A DNA stretch of 64,000 bases from the NCBI RefSeq assembly GCF_023074185.1, contig NZ_JADPKY010000178.1:1-64000 (forward strand), written 5' to 3'. This DNA comes from Bradyrhizobium sp. 132. GTDB lineage: Bacteria > Pseudomonadota > Alphaproteobacteria > Rhizobiales > Xanthobacteraceae. The translations under genes and the position numbers were made by a program. Under the pieces are notes generated by a model. The model was not told the origin of the DNA. It searched no databases and saw only the letters and a list, made by a program, of their open reading frames with translations. Below, piece by piece: positions 52,480-63,474 of this stretch (positions within the stretch are counted from its first letter, which is position 1; every line of letters begins with the position of its first letter).

Positions 52480-52509
52480 TTATTGCGCCGGTTGTTATTG
52501 CGCCGGTTG
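52480..52509. repeat. 15-base tandem duplication in the hfq leader
   Basis: TTATTGCGCCGGTTG occurs twice head to tail, 27 bases upstream of the hfq start. In RNA sense the unit is CAACCGGCGCAATAA. Confidence 0.7.
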
Positions 52510-52705
52510 CGGCCCTCTTTCTGAAATTCGGAGCCTCTCCCGGTTGCCGTCCCTCATGAGATCCCCCTCGGAAGGAACAGCGGTGCGATTAGAGGACAGG
52601 TGGGCTTATTAGGCAAGCCGCTTCACGCGCCAGCCCACGCCGTATGGCCCCGAAAAACTACGGAAATGGATGATTTTCCTCGCCTATCTCCGCCACGTCG
52701 CGGCG

Positions 52706-54076
52706 TCAGCCGACACCGAGCGCCTTCAATTTCCGGTGCAACGCCGAGCGTTCCATGCCAACAAACTCGGCCGTGCGAGAAATATTTCCTGAAAAACGGC
52801 TGATCTGTGCAATCAAATAGTCGCGCTCGAACACTTCGCGCGCTTCGCGCAGCGGCAGGCCCATGATGTGCTCGCCATTGTTGCTGGTCGGCATCGCCGG
52901 AACCATGGAGCCGACGTCCTGCGGCAGCATGTCGGCGGTGATGATGACCTCCGGGCCGCCCGCGGCCAGAATCATGACTCTCTCAACGTTGTTGCGGAGC
53001 TGACGCACATTGCCGGGCCAGACATGCGACTGCAGCACCGCCATCGCGTCCTGCCCGATCTGGCGCTTGGGCAGGCCGCTGCCCGCCGAAATCTGCTCCA
53101 TGAAATAGTCGATCAGTTCCGGAATGTCCTCACGCCGCTCCGACAGCGCGGGCACGCGGATCGGCACCACCGAGAGCCGATGATAGAGGTCCTCGCGGAA
53201 ATGGCCGCCGGCGATCTCCTCTTCCAGATTGCGCGCGGTGGAGGAAATGATGCGCACGTCGACCTGCACCTTGCCGTTGCCGCCGACGCGCTGGAACGAC
53301 TGCTCGACCAGCACGCGCAAGATCTTGTTCTGGGTCTCACGCGGCATGTCCGCGATCTCGTCGATGAACAGCGTGCCGCCATGGGCCTCTTCGAGCGCGC
53401 CGGACTTGCGCGCGTGCTCGCCGTTGGACTGCTCGATGCCGAACAGCTCGTGCTCCATCCGTTCGGGCGTGATCGCGGCGGCGTTGATGACGACGAAGGG
53501 GCCTTCGGCACGGCCCGAGGCCGTGTGCAGTGTGCGTGCGGTCAGTTCCTTGCCGGCACCGGCGGGGCCGACGATCAGGATGCGGCTGTTGGCCTTGGCC
53601 GCACGCTCGATGGTCTGGCGCAGCTGGTTCATGCTGGGCGAGCGGCCGACCAGCGAGCTTGCACTCGGCGCGAGCTGCTTCAGCTCCTTGACCTCGCGCT
53701 TGAGCCGCGAGTTCTCCAGCGCTCTGGTGGCGACCAGGATCAGCCGGTCGGTCTTGAACGGCTTCTCGATGAAATCGTAGGCGCCGCGCTTGATCGCGGC
53801 GACCGCGGTTTCGATGTTGCCGTGGCCGGAGATCATCACGACCGGCAGATCGGGGTTGTCCTTCTTGACCTGCTCCAGCAGCTGCAAGCCGTCGAGCTTG
53901 GAGCCCTGCAGCCAGATGTCGAGAAACACCAGATGCGGCCTGCGGTTGGCGATCTCGGCGAGCGCCGTATCGCTGTCGCGCGCGGTCCGGGTCACGAACC
54001 CCTCGTCTTCGAGGATGCCCGCAACGAGATCCCGAATATCGGCCTCATCATCGACAATCAGAATTTCACTTGCCAT
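52706..54076 (-). CDS. ntrX: Response regulator NtrX
   Basis: Partner of NtrY. Receiver domain (LIVDDEADIRDLVAGIL, phospho-Asp in VFLDIWL, Lys in FIEKPFK), AAA+ domain (GPAGAGKELTARTLH, GGTLFIDEIADMPRE) and a C-terminal Fis-type helix-turn-helix (NISRTAEFVGMERSALHRKL). The L1 loop reads GIEQSNGEHARKSGALE, so the GAFTGA motif needed to touch sigma-54 is absent, implying that it works without sigma-54 activation. 456 aa. Lies 17 bases after ntrY. Confidence 0.95.
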   Translation of the reverse strand: MASEILIVDDEADIRDLVAGILEDEGFVTRTARDSDTALAEIANRRPHLVFLDIWLQGSKLDGLQLLEQVKKDNPDLPVVMISGHGNIETAVAAIKRGAYDFIEKPFKTDRLILVATRALENSRLKREVKELKQLAPSASSLVGRSPSMNQLRQTIERAAKANSRILIVGPAGAGKELTARTLHTASGRAEGPFVVINAAAITPERMEHELFGIEQSNGEHARKSGALEEAHGGTLFIDEIADMPRETQNKILRVLVEQSFQRVGGNGKVQVDVRIISSTARNLEEEIAGGHFREDLYHRLSVVPIRVPALSERREDIPELIDYFMEQISAGSGLPKRQIGQDAMAVLQSHVWPGNVRQLRNNVERVMILAAGGPEVIITADMLPQDVGSMVPAMPTSNNGEHIMGLPLREAREVFERDYLIAQISRFSGNISRTAEFVGMERSALHRKLKALGVG

Positions 54077-54093
54077 GGGTCGCGCCTGTTTTC

Positions 54094-56487
54094 TCAGCTG
54101 CCTGTTGAGGCTTCGGTTTTCGTTGAATCATTGGTCTTTTCAGCCGGCTCTTTGGTTTCGGTGGCCGGCTCTTTTGTTTCCATATCCTTGACGGATTTCG
54201 TGACCGTTTCCCTGATGTCCGGCTTGGTCGTTGCCGCGGTCACCGGTTCGGCCCCCTCGCTTTTCGCGGGAGTGCCGGAGACCGCAAAACGCATCCGCAT
54301 CCAGGCGCCGCGCTGGCCCTCGCGGAAGTCGGAGGCGTCCTTCAGTTCGATGCGCCCGCCATGGTCTTCCAGCACGCGGCCGACGATCGCGAGCCCAAGG
54401 CCGGTGCCCTTGGCGCGTGTTGTCACATAGGGCTCGAGGAGGCGCGAGCGCGCCACCTTGGGCAGGCCGATGCCGTTGTCGACGACGTCGATCAGCACGT
54501 CCTCGCCCTCGCGCGACGCCACGACGTCGATCCGGCCTTTGCCGAGCTCCTCCAGGGGGACCTGCTCGATCGCCTCGGTGGCGTTCTTGACGATGTTGGT
54601 GACCGCCTGCGAGATCAGCCGCCGGTCGAACTGGGCGCGCAGCGGGTCTTCCTTGAACTCGGCTTCGATATCGATCTCCGGATGGGCGACCTTCATCAGG
54701 AACACCGCCTGCCGCACGGTGTCCACGACGTCCTCGCCCTCCATCACCGGCTTCGGCATCCGCGCAAAGCGCGAGAACTCGTCGACCATGCGGCGGATAT
54801 CGTCGACCTGGCGCACGATGGTGTCGGTGCACTGTTCGAAGATCTGCTTGTCCTTGCCCTCGGTGATGTCCTTGCCGAATTTGCGGCGGATGCGCTCGGC
54901 GGAGAGCTGGATCGGCGTCAGCGGGTTCTTGATCTCGTGGGCGATGCGGCGCGCGACGTCGCCCCAGGCCGAGGTGCGCTGCGCCGAGACCAGATCGGTG
55001 ATGTCGTCGAGCGTGATGATGTAGCTGTCGTGCGGCTGGCTGGTCTTCTCGGCGCTGACGCGGACCGACAGATTGCGTTCCTGCCCGTCACGCGTAATCG
55101 TGATCTGGCCCTGCACCAGGCGCTGGGTCCCTTCCCGCGCCGTCTTCATCATCTCTTCGAGCTCGGGCAGCACGTCGGAGAGCGGATGGCCGAGCGTCTC
55201 GGCTTCGGAGTGCCCGATCAGCTTTTCCGCGGAACGGTTGAGGATGCCGACGCTGCCTGAGGTATCGACGCCGATAATGCCGGCGCTTGCCGAGGACAGC
55301 ACGGCTTCGATGAAGCGGCGGCGGCTGTCGATGAGGTCGCTGGCGTTGACGAGCTCGTCGCGCTGGCTGCGCAATTCCTGCGTCATCTTGTTGAAAGTCT
55401 CACCCAGCTGGGCGAGGTCGCCTTCCGATTGGTGCACCGGCACCTTCACATGGAGATCGCCGGTCGAGACCGTCTGGGCCGCGTTCATCAACCGCCGGAT
55501 CGGCGAGACCAGCGAGTTGGCGAAGTTGAGGCCGATGATCACCGAGGCCATGAGGATGGTCAGCGCGATCACCGCGAACATCAGCGCGAAGGCGACCTGG
55601 ATGCCGAGCCGGCGCGACTCGATCTGGGCGTATTCGGCGACGCTGAGCTCGGTCTGCTTGAGCTGGTTGACGACGTTCGGATCGAGCGGCCGCGCGACGT
55701 AGAGGAAGGTGTCGCTGAAGGCACGCAAGCGAACCACCGCGGCGACGAAGCTCGCATCGGGCAGCACCGCGATCTCGGGCTCGGATTCGTTGACGTTGCT
55801 GAGGAAGTCCGGCGCCGGCGGCGAATAGGCCAGCCGCATGCCGGTGTCGGCGGATTCGAGAATGTTGGTGTTCTTGTCGATGATCATCGCGCCCGGCAGG
55901 TTGCGCGAGGCGGCGCTGGACGTCAGCAGCTCGCGAAACGAGCGGCGATCCTGATCGTAGAGCGGCCGGGCGTGGGCGATGTCGTTGGCCATGCCGAGGA
56001 TGTCGCCGCGGATCAGCTGCGCATGGTCCTGCATGTAGGCCCGCGCGATCGTCAGCGAGTTCTGGATCACCTCCTTGGTCGGTCCGGAGAACAGGCGGTC
56101 GAGGCCGCGCTCGATGGTGACGTTGGCGACGACGGCGACCAGCACCGCCGGCAGCACCGCCACGATCGAGAACAGGCTGACGATCTGGACATGGAGTCGC
56201 GCCGCCGCCCTGCCCCGCCGCCGCGCCAGGATCAGCTGCCAGAGCTCGCGGATGATGATGCCGACCAGCAGCAGGATCGTGCCCGCATTGATCAGATAGA
56301 ATGAGCGGACAACCGCCGGCGTTGGCTCGATTGACGTGAGGCCGGTCAGGACCATGAAGGTCAGGAACGCCGACAGCAGCGCCAGCGCCACGGCGAACGG
56401 CGCCAGCCAGCGTCGCGCCGACCAACGCCGGGGCTCTTCCGCTGGGGCCGTGTCAAAGGATGCGGCCGAGGTCTCTGCGCTGGTCAT
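54094..56487 (-). CDS. ntrY: Sensor histidine kinase NtrY
   Basis: A membrane kinase sensing redox or nitrogen state. N-terminal helices (residues about 25-130), periplasmic sensor, a further helix near 300, HAMP, PAS, then HisKA with the phospho-His in RRIAHEIKNPLTPIQLSAER and HATPase boxes (NIVKNATEAIEQ, DNGIGLPK, GTGLGLAIV). The 797-aa chain ends in a Glu/Thr/Lys-rich repetitive tail (TKEPATETKEPAEKT). The start MTSAETSAASF is chosen; an upstream ATG is unlikely. Confidence 0.95.
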   Translation of the reverse strand: MTSAETSAASFDTAPAEEPRRWSARRWLAPFAVALALLSAFLTFMVLTGLTSIEPTPAVVRSFYLINAGTILLLVGIIIRELWQLILARRRGRAAARLHVQIVSLFSIVAVLPAVLVAVVANVTIERGLDRLFSGPTKEVIQNSLTIARAYMQDHAQLIRGDILGMANDIAHARPLYDQDRRSFRELLTSSAASRNLPGAMIIDKNTNILESADTGMRLAYSPPAPDFLSNVNESEPEIAVLPDASFVAAVVRLRAFSDTFLYVARPLDPNVVNQLKQTELSVAEYAQIESRRLGIQVAFALMFAVIALTILMASVIIGLNFANSLVSPIRRLMNAAQTVSTGDLHVKVPVHQSEGDLAQLGETFNKMTQELRSQRDELVNASDLIDSRRRFIEAVLSSASAGIIGVDTSGSVGILNRSAEKLIGHSEAETLGHPLSDVLPELEEMMKTAREGTQRLVQGQITITRDGQERNLSVRVSAEKTSQPHDSYIITLDDITDLVSAQRTSAWGDVARRIAHEIKNPLTPIQLSAERIRRKFGKDITEGKDKQIFEQCTDTIVRQVDDIRRMVDEFSRFARMPKPVMEGEDVVDTVRQAVFLMKVAHPEIDIEAEFKEDPLRAQFDRRLISQAVTNIVKNATEAIEQVPLEELGKGRIDVVASREGEDVLIDVVDNGIGLPKVARSRLLEPYVTTRAKGTGLGLAIVGRVLEDHGGRIELKDASDFREGQRGAWMRMRFAVSGTPAKSEGAEPVTAATTKPDIRETVTKSVKDMETKEPATETKEPAEKTNDSTKTEASTGS

Positions 56488-56670
56488 TCCGGCAATGGGT
56501 GCTGAAAACGGGATCCGCGGCGGGCGGATACTGATGTATTCGTACCACATTGTTGCCGAATTGCGACAATTCCGCGGCGTCCAGGCCGCGACCGACCGGC
56601 GCATCCACAGGCCGCTGTCGCAAGACCTCGCTTGCGGGAACGGTTTTCCGGCCCAGCGGCTTAACCGGGC

Positions 56671-56817
56671 ATGGACAAGTTCTATCTCGCAATGATGGTG
56701 TCGGCCGTGCTGCTGCTGATTGTGGCCGCTGACCTCCTGGTCAACGGCCCCGGTTTGCAGGTGCCGCCGGCGAATGTCGCCAGCATGATGCCGATGACAG
56801 GCCGGCTTGTCAGATAG
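56671..56817 (+). CDS. Small membrane protein, 48 aa
   Basis: Reads MDKFYLAMMVSAVLLLIVAA, then DLLVNGPGLQVPP and a Met-rich end. One N-terminal hydrophobic helix followed by a short tail. Opposite strand to ntrY and ntrC. No recognised family, but ATG and stop are well defined. Confidence 0.4.
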   Translation: MDKFYLAMMVSAVLLLIVAADLLVNGPGLQVPPANVASMMPMTGRLVR

Positions 56818-56986
56818 TGTGTGAGGCCGCGTCCCGCGGCTGAATGACCATTTTCAATGTTCCAGCGGAACATTTCAGTCCAATCAGGACTTCTGCCCAC
56901 CGCGTCAGCCATAACGGCCAGCGCGATCCGGACAGGCTCAGCTCTCTTTGGTAGGGGGAGCTGAGCCACCGTCCGTTCCGGGAAGG

Positions 56987-58429
<1,443 letters not shown>

Positions 58430-58438
58430 TGTTGATCC

Positions 58439-59614
58439 TCATTTTGCCCCCTGAGATGCAGACGACGACTTCCCGGCAGAGCCGTCGCGACTGCTGTGAT
58501 CGGCATGTTTCACCGATGTGGAATACATCGGCATCAGCACGCGGAACGTGGTCTTGCGCGGCTGAGATTCGCATTCGATGATGCCCCCGTGATCCCCGAT
58601 GATCTTTGCGACCAGCGCGAGGCCCAGGCCCGAGCCGGTCTGCTTGGTGGTCACGAAGGGATCGAACAGGTTGGTCAGGAGATCGTCCGGCACGCCTGGC
58701 CCGTTGTCCTTCACGCAAAATTCCAGCGGCAGGGATACACGGGATTTTTGACCGGGGACTGACAGGCGCACGCCGGGGCGGAACGCGGTGGTGAGCTGGA
58801 TCTCGCCGTCGGGAACATCGATCAGCGCTTCGGCGGCGTTCTTGACGAGGTTGAGGAACACCTGGATGAGCTGGTCCTGGTTCGCCAGCACCGGCGGCAG
58901 CGAGGGATCGTAATCCTCGACGAAGCGGATGTTACGGGCAAAGCCGGACTGCGCCAGCCGTTTGACGTGATCGAGCACCGAATGGATGTTGACGGGACCG
59001 CGCACCACGGGACGTTCGTCGCCGAACACCTCCATGCGATCGACCAGCGTCACGATGCGGTCGGCCTCGTCGCAGATCAGCCGCGTCAGCATGCGGTCTT
59101 CGGAAGAGGCCTGCTGCTCAAGAAGCTGCGCGGCGCCGCGGATGCCCGAGAGCGGGTTCTTGATCTCGTGCGCCAGCATAGCGGCGAGCGCGATCACCGA
59201 GCGCGCGGCGCTGCGATGGGTGAGCTGGCGGTCCATCTTGTCGGCGATGGAGCGCTCTTGCAGCATCACCACGATATGGCCGGGCCGTTCCGTGAGCGGA
59301 GCAACGTGCAGATCGACCTGGCGGTCTCCGCCCATGCGCGGCGTGCCCAGATCGACCTTGTATTCGTTGACCGCCGCGTTCGACGAGCGCACCTGATCGA
59401 TCAGCGCCAGCAAAGGACTGCCAAACGGCACCAGCTCTTTCAGCGACTGCCGCTTCAGAAACTGCGTCGAGATATCGAAGAAGGCTTCCGTTGCGATGTT
59501 GGCGGCAACGATCTTGCCGTCCGGCCCGATCATGAGCACGGGATTGGGCAAGGCATCCAAAATCGCGTCGTTGTCGGACGGAACAGGCCGACGATGTTCA
59601 GCAGCTGAGCTCAT
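58439..59614 (-). CDS. ntrB: Nitrogen sensor kinase NtrB
   Basis: A soluble PII-controlled kinase/phosphatase of NtrC. PAS domain (residues about 15-115; AILDALPNPVLMIGPDGKIV), phospho-His in AMLAHEIKNPLSGIRGAAQL, and HATPase boxes (NLVKNAAEALI, DNGPGVP, GSGLGLALVAKI). 391 aa. Its ATG overlaps the dusB stop (ATGA). Confidence 0.97.
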   Translation of the reverse strand: MSSAAEHRRPVPSDNDAILDALPNPVLMIGPDGKIVAANIATEAFFDISTQFLKRQSLKELVPFGSPLLALIDQVRSSNAAVNEYKVDLGTPRMGGDRQVDLHVAPLTERPGHIVVMLQERSIADKMDRQLTHRSAARSVIALAAMLAHEIKNPLSGIRGAAQLLEQQASSEDRMLTRLICDEADRIVTLVDRMEVFGDERPVVRGPVNIHSVLDHVKRLAQSGFARNIRFVEDYDPSLPPVLANQDQLIQVFLNLVKNAAEALIDVPDGEIQLTTAFRPGVRLSVPGQKSRVSLPLEFCVKDNGPGVPDDLLTNLFDPFVTTKQTGSGLGLALVAKIIGDHGGIIECESQPRKTTFRVLMPMYSTSVKHADHSSRDGSAGKSSSASQGAK

Positions 59615-60645
59615 GCAGCAGCGCTCCATGCGAAGTCGTCGAAGGCATCTTGCAGTGACTGATGGACGAGCCGGGGATCCTCCGAGGTGAGGATCTTCTG
59701 GCGCCAGGATTTCAGCTTCTCGGCCGGCGCACGGCTCACATCGGCCGCGACGTCGAGCGCCCAGCCGAGATGTTTTCGCGCGTGCCGCAGACCAACGCGC
59801 AGCCCATAGAGCGCGCAGACGCCTTCATAGAGCGTGCGGACATAATGCAGCTGCGTCTCGAGCGACGGCGTGGCTTCCGCCGCCCCGCCTTTCAGGCGTC
59901 GGCCGATCTCACCGGGCAGCCAGGGCTGGCCCTGCGCGCCGCGGCCGATCATCACGGCGTCGGCGCCGGAGGCTTTGAGCGCCGCGAGCGCCTTCTCGAA
60001 AGTGGTGATGTCGCCATTGACGACGAGCGGAATGGAGATGGCATCGCGCACGGCGCGGATCGCGTCCCAATCGGCCTCGCCCTTGTAGAACTGGCAGCGG
60101 GTGCGGCCGTGCACGGTGACCAGCTTGATGCCTGATGCCTGCGCCCGCCGCGCCAGTTCCGGCGCGTTGCGGGTGCGGTCGTCCCAGCCGAGCCGCATCT
60201 TCAGCGTCACCGGCACCTTCACCGCCGTGATCGTCGCTTCGATCAGGCTGACGGCATGGTCGAGGTCGCGCATCAGGGCCGAGCCGGACTGGCCGCCGGT
60301 GACGTGGCGGGCCGGACAGCCCATGTTGATGTCGATGATGTCGGCGCCTTCGGCTTCGGCAATCCGGGCGCCCTCCGCCATCCAATGCGTCTCGCAACCG
60401 GCGAGCTGGACCACGTGGGGACCGATCCCGGTGGCTTCGCAGCGCAACCGGGACATCCGATGGCCGTTGGCGAGCTCATCGCTGGCGGTCATTTCGGACA
60501 CGACCAAACCGGCCCCCAGCTCGGCGGCGAGCCGGCGGACGGGCGAGTCAGTCACCCCCGACATCGGTGCCAGGAAGACCGGGGTGGCGACTTCAATATC
60601 GCCTATTTTCAACAGCTTAGAGTCTGATACTGCTGAGCCGGTCAC
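59611..60645 (-). CDS. dusB: tRNA-dihydrouridine synthase (NifR3 type)
   Basis: An FMN-dependent enzyme reducing uridine in tRNA D-loops. The barrel start VFLAPMSGVTDSPVRRLAAE, DINMGCPARHVTGGQSGSAL (catalytic Cys), KMRLGWDD, and the FMN phosphate site GADAVMIGRGAQGQPW are intact. 344 aa. Start is GTG. It heads the nifR3-ntrB-ntrC operon, a conserved alphaproteobacterial order. Confidence 0.95.
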   Translation of the reverse strand: MTGSAVSDSKLLKIGDIEVATPVFLAPMSGVTDSPVRRLAAELGAGLVVSEMTASDELANGHRMSRLRCEATGIGPHVVQLAGCETHWMAEGARIAEAEGADIIDINMGCPARHVTGGQSGSALMRDLDHAVSLIEATITAVKVPVTLKMRLGWDDRTRNAPELARRAQASGIKLVTVHGRTRCQFYKGEADWDAIRAVRDAISIPLVVNGDITTFEKALAALKASGADAVMIGRGAQGQPWLPGEIGRRLKGGAAEATPSLETQLHYVRTLYEGVCALYGLRVGLRHARKHLGWALDVAADVSRAPAEKLKSWRQKILTSEDPRLVHQSLQDAFDDFAWSAAA

Positions 60646-60700
60646 AGGAGTTCCGTTCCGTTGGCAGGGGCCTCATCGCGCCTGCCATGACCCATCTTGC

Positions 60701-60715
60701 GCACAATTCTTGTGC
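60701..60715. promoter_or_regulatory. Candidate NtrC binding site
   Basis: GCACAATTCTTGTGC matches the NtrC dyad GCAC-N7-GTGC and is centred about 63 bases upstream of dusB. Position and sequence fit autoregulation of dusB-ntrB-ntrC. Confidence 0.6.
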
Positions 60716-60743
60716 AGTCAAGCGTCATGCCTACAGTTTAGAC

Positions 60744-60757
60744 AGTTCTGCAGAACT
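60744..60757. promoter_or_regulatory. Perfect 14-base palindrome
   Basis: AGTTCTGCAGAACT lies 29 bases beyond the NtrC-like dyad, between divergent dusB and ispDF. It may be an operator for an unknown dimeric regulator or a second, degenerate NtrC site. Confidence 0.4.
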
Positions 60758-60893
60758 TTCAAGTGCAGTGCAGCAAAATGCTGAATCCCACAATCCGGGG
60801 AAACCCCTTTTTTTGCGGGCCTGCCGTGCTAGAGGCATGCGGCATCTCCCCTCTCCCCGACTCTCGTGATCACCAACTGAGTATTTGAGTCCT

Positions 60894-62075
60894 ATGGCGA
60901 AATCACAGCGCACCGCAGTCGTTCTCGTCGCGGCCGGACGCGGCCTGCGCGCGGGCGCCGGTGGTCCCAAGCAATATCGCGAGATCGGCGGTGTGCCGGT
61001 GATCTATCGCGCCATGGAAGCCTTCAGCCGGCACGCGGACGTGTTTGCGGTGCAGCCGGTGGTGAACCTCGACGACAGCGCCATCTTCACCGCGGCGGTC
61101 GCAGGGTTAAAGCACGAGGCGCCGACGAATGGCGGGGCCACCCGGCAGGCCTCGGTGCTCGCCGGTCTCGAAGCGCTCGCCAAGCACAAGCCGGACATCG
61201 TCCTGATCCACGACGCCGCGCGGCCCTTCGTCTCGGAAGGCGTGATCTCGCGCGCGATCGATGCGGCCGGTCGCACTGGCGCTGCGATCCCCGTTGTTCC
61301 CGTCACGGATACCATCAAGGTCACCGGCGAGAACGGCAATGTCGAGGACACGCCGGACCGCGCGCGGTTGCGAATTGCGCAGACGCCGCAGTCCTTTCGT
61401 TTTGACTTCATCCTCGAGGCGCATCGTCGCGCGGCCAAGGACGGGCGCAGCGATTTCACCGACGATGCCGCGATTGCCGAATGGGCGGGATTGACGGTCG
61501 CAACCTTTGAAGGCGATGTTGCCAATATGAAGCTCACCACCCCCGAGGATTTCGTGCGCGAGGAAGCGCGGCTGGCCAGCCTGCTCGGCGACATCAGGAC
61601 CGGCACGGGCTACGACGTGCACGCTTTCGGTGACGGCGACCATCTCATGATTTGCGGCGTGCGCGTGCCGCACACCAGAGGCTTCCTCGCCCATTCCGAC
61701 GGCGATGTCGGCCTGCATGCGCTGGTCGACGCCATCCTCGGCGCGCTCGCCGACGGCGATATCGGCTCGCACTTTCCGCCCAGCGACGCAAAATGGAAGG
61801 GCGCCTCCTCGGACCAATTTCTGAAATACGCCATCGAGCGCGTTACCCAGCGCGGCGGCCGCATCGCCAATCTCGAGGTCACGATGATCTGCGAGCGGCC
61901 GAAGATCGGCCCGTTGCGCGACACTATGCGCGCGCGTATCGCCGAAATTTCCGGCGTCGACATCTCGCGCGTCGCGGTGAAGGCGACCACCAGCGAGCGA
62001 CTCGGCTTTACCGGCCGCGAAGAAGGCATCGCGGCCACCGCGAGCGCCACCATCCGCCTGCCCTGGAGCGTGTAA
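60894..62075 (+). CDS. ispDF: Bifunctional IspD/IspF enzyme
   Basis: Two MEP-pathway steps in one chain: cytidylyltransferase (residues about 1-230; VLVAAGRGLRAGAGGPKQYR, IHDAARPFVS) and MECDP synthase (about 235-393; GTGYDVHAFG with metal Asp/His, AHSDGDVGLHALVDAILGAL, KATTSERLGFTGREEGI). The fusion is typical of Rhizobiales and Campylobacter. 393 aa. ATG is chosen over a TTG three codons earlier. Confidence 0.97.
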   Translation: MAKSQRTAVVLVAAGRGLRAGAGGPKQYREIGGVPVIYRAMEAFSRHADVFAVQPVVNLDDSAIFTAAVAGLKHEAPTNGGATRQASVLAGLEALAKHKPDIVLIHDAARPFVSEGVISRAIDAAGRTGAAIPVVPVTDTIKVTGENGNVEDTPDRARLRIAQTPQSFRFDFILEAHRRAAKDGRSDFTDDAAIAEWAGLTVATFEGDVANMKLTTPEDFVREEARLASLLGDIRTGTGYDVHAFGDGDHLMICGVRVPHTRGFLAHSDGDVGLHALVDAILGALADGDIGSHFPPSDAKWKGASSDQFLKYAIERVTQRGGRIANLEVTMICERPKIGPLRDTMRARIAEISGVDISRVAVKATTSERLGFTGREEGIAATASATIRLPWSV

Positions 62076-62079
62076 GGTC

Positions 62080-62688
62080 ATGGGCAGCAGCGACGCACGC
62101 GCCCTCTCCCGCTCGCTGCTCGATCTATGCCGGATGCGCAAGCTGACGATCGCGACGGCCGAGTCCTGCACCGGCGGCCTGGTCGCCGGCGCACTGACCG
62201 ATATCCCCGGCTCGTCCGATGTCATCGATCGCGGCTTCGTCACCTATTCCAACGACGCCAAGCGCGCGATGCTGGGGGTCGAGGCGAGTACGCTCACCAA
62301 TTTCGGCGCCGTCAGCAAGGAGACCGCGACTGCAATGGCAGTGGGTGCGCTGGAACGCGCCGACGTCGATCTCGCGGTCGCCATCACCGGCATTGCCGGC
62401 CCCGGCGGCGCCACGCCCGGCAAGCCGGTCGGGCTCGTCCATTTCGCCGTCGCCGCGCGCGACGGCCGCATTGTCCACCGCGAGCATCGCTTCGGTGCGA
62501 TAGGCCGCACCGCAGTGCGCCAGCGCTCGGTGGTCGAGGCGCTGCGCATGCTGATGGACCTCGCCCGCGGCCCAGTTCAAGCCAAGCCGCGCCGTGAAGC
62601 CGCGGTAACCCGCCTGCGCCCTCGCGTGACACGCTCGCCGCGCCGGCACGCCGCGAAGCGCAGGACTCCGCGGTCGCCGCGGGGGTGA
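62080..62688 (+). CDS. CinA C-terminal-type nicotinamide-nucleotide amidase
   Basis: A PncC/CinA_C family protein: LTIATAESCTGGLVAGALTD (catalytic Ser), VTYSNDAKRAMLGV, AITGIAGPGGATPGKPVGLV. It deamidates NMN to recycle NAD. About 160 residues are the domain; the last 35 are an Arg/Lys/Ala-rich tail, which is unusual. Starts 4 bases after ispDF. Confidence 0.9.
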   Translation: MGSSDARALSRSLLDLCRMRKLTIATAESCTGGLVAGALTDIPGSSDVIDRGFVTYSNDAKRAMLGVEASTLTNFGAVSKETATAMAVGALERADVDLAVAITGIAGPGGATPGKPVGLVHFAVAARDGRIVHREHRFGAIGRTAVRQRSVVEALRMLMDLARGPVQAKPRREAAVTRLRPRVTRSPRRHAAKRRTPRSPRG

Positions 62689-62694
62689 GACCCC

Positions 62695-63474
62695 TCACGC
62701 AGCCGCGAGCAGCGCACTCGCATGGTCGAGCACGCACTGCTTCACCGCATCGGCTTCAGACGGCTTCGCCTTTGCGCTGACCGTCAATTCCAGGATCGGC
62801 GCTGCCGGATTGGCGACGTCGACGACCTTGGAGACGCGGACGGCAGGCTCTGCCTGATTGTCGATGCGGGAGTCGTTGCGCAACTCCTTCAGGATCCGGT
62901 CCGCTAGCGCATTGGCGGCGCCTGCCGGGACCGGAAACGCCACCTTGACCTCGCCGGTGCCGGGATAGGTGCTGTGGTTGACGATGGCTGCGCCCCACAC
63001 CTGCCCGTTCGGCAACAGGATCTGCGTGTTGTCAGGCGCAACCAGTTCCGTCATGAACAGCGACAGCGACTTCACCTTTCCAGCCTTGCCGGCGACCTCG
63101 ACGTCATCACCGATGTGGAAGGGCCGGAACAACAGCAGCATCACGCCGGCGGCGAGATTGGAGAGCGTGCCCTGTAACGCGAGACCAATGGCGAGTGATG
63201 TCGCGCCCAATACGGCAACGAGGCTCGCGGTCTGGATGCCGAACAGCTGAAGCACGGCGATGCCGACCACAGCCAGCACGCCGTAGCGCGTGACGCTCGA
63301 GACGAACAAGGTCACGAGCGGATCGACCCGATGCGCGACGTTGAGGACGCGCGTGACGAAGCGCTGCATCGCGCCGGACAGATACCAGCCCACAGCGAGC
63401 AGCAGGATCGCGTAGATCGCATTCAGCCCGTACAGAACCAGCGATGCTTTCAGCGTGTCGAAATTGATGGTCAT
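62695..63474 (-). CDS. Small-conductance mechanosensitive channel (MscS family)
   Basis: An N-terminal helix pair, then the pore helix region VLGATSLAIGLALQGTLSNLAAG (Gly/Ala packing as in MscS TM3), a beta domain (FHIGDDVEVAGKAGKVKSLS, LPNGQVWGAAIVNHS) and a C-terminal alpha/beta domain. It releases solutes on hypo-osmotic shock. 259 aa. Convergent with the cinA-type gene. Confidence 0.9.
   Translation of the reverse strand: MTINFDTLKASLVLYGLNAIYAILLLAVGWYLSGAMQRFVTRVLNVAHRVDPLVTLFVSSVTRYGVLAVVGIAVLQLFGIQTASLVAVLGATSLAIGLALQGTLSNLAAGVMLLLFRPFHIGDDVEVAGKAGKVKSLSLFMTELVAPDNTQILLPNGQVWGAAIVNHSTYPGTGEVKVAFPVPAGAANALADRILKELRNDSRIDNQAEPAVRVSKVVDVANPAAPILELTVSAKAKPSEADAVKQCVLDHASALLAAA

Noticed and set aside
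52868..54430. A 520-codon plus-strand frame
   Set aside because: It is antisense to ntrX and ntrY, which have complete domain motifs.
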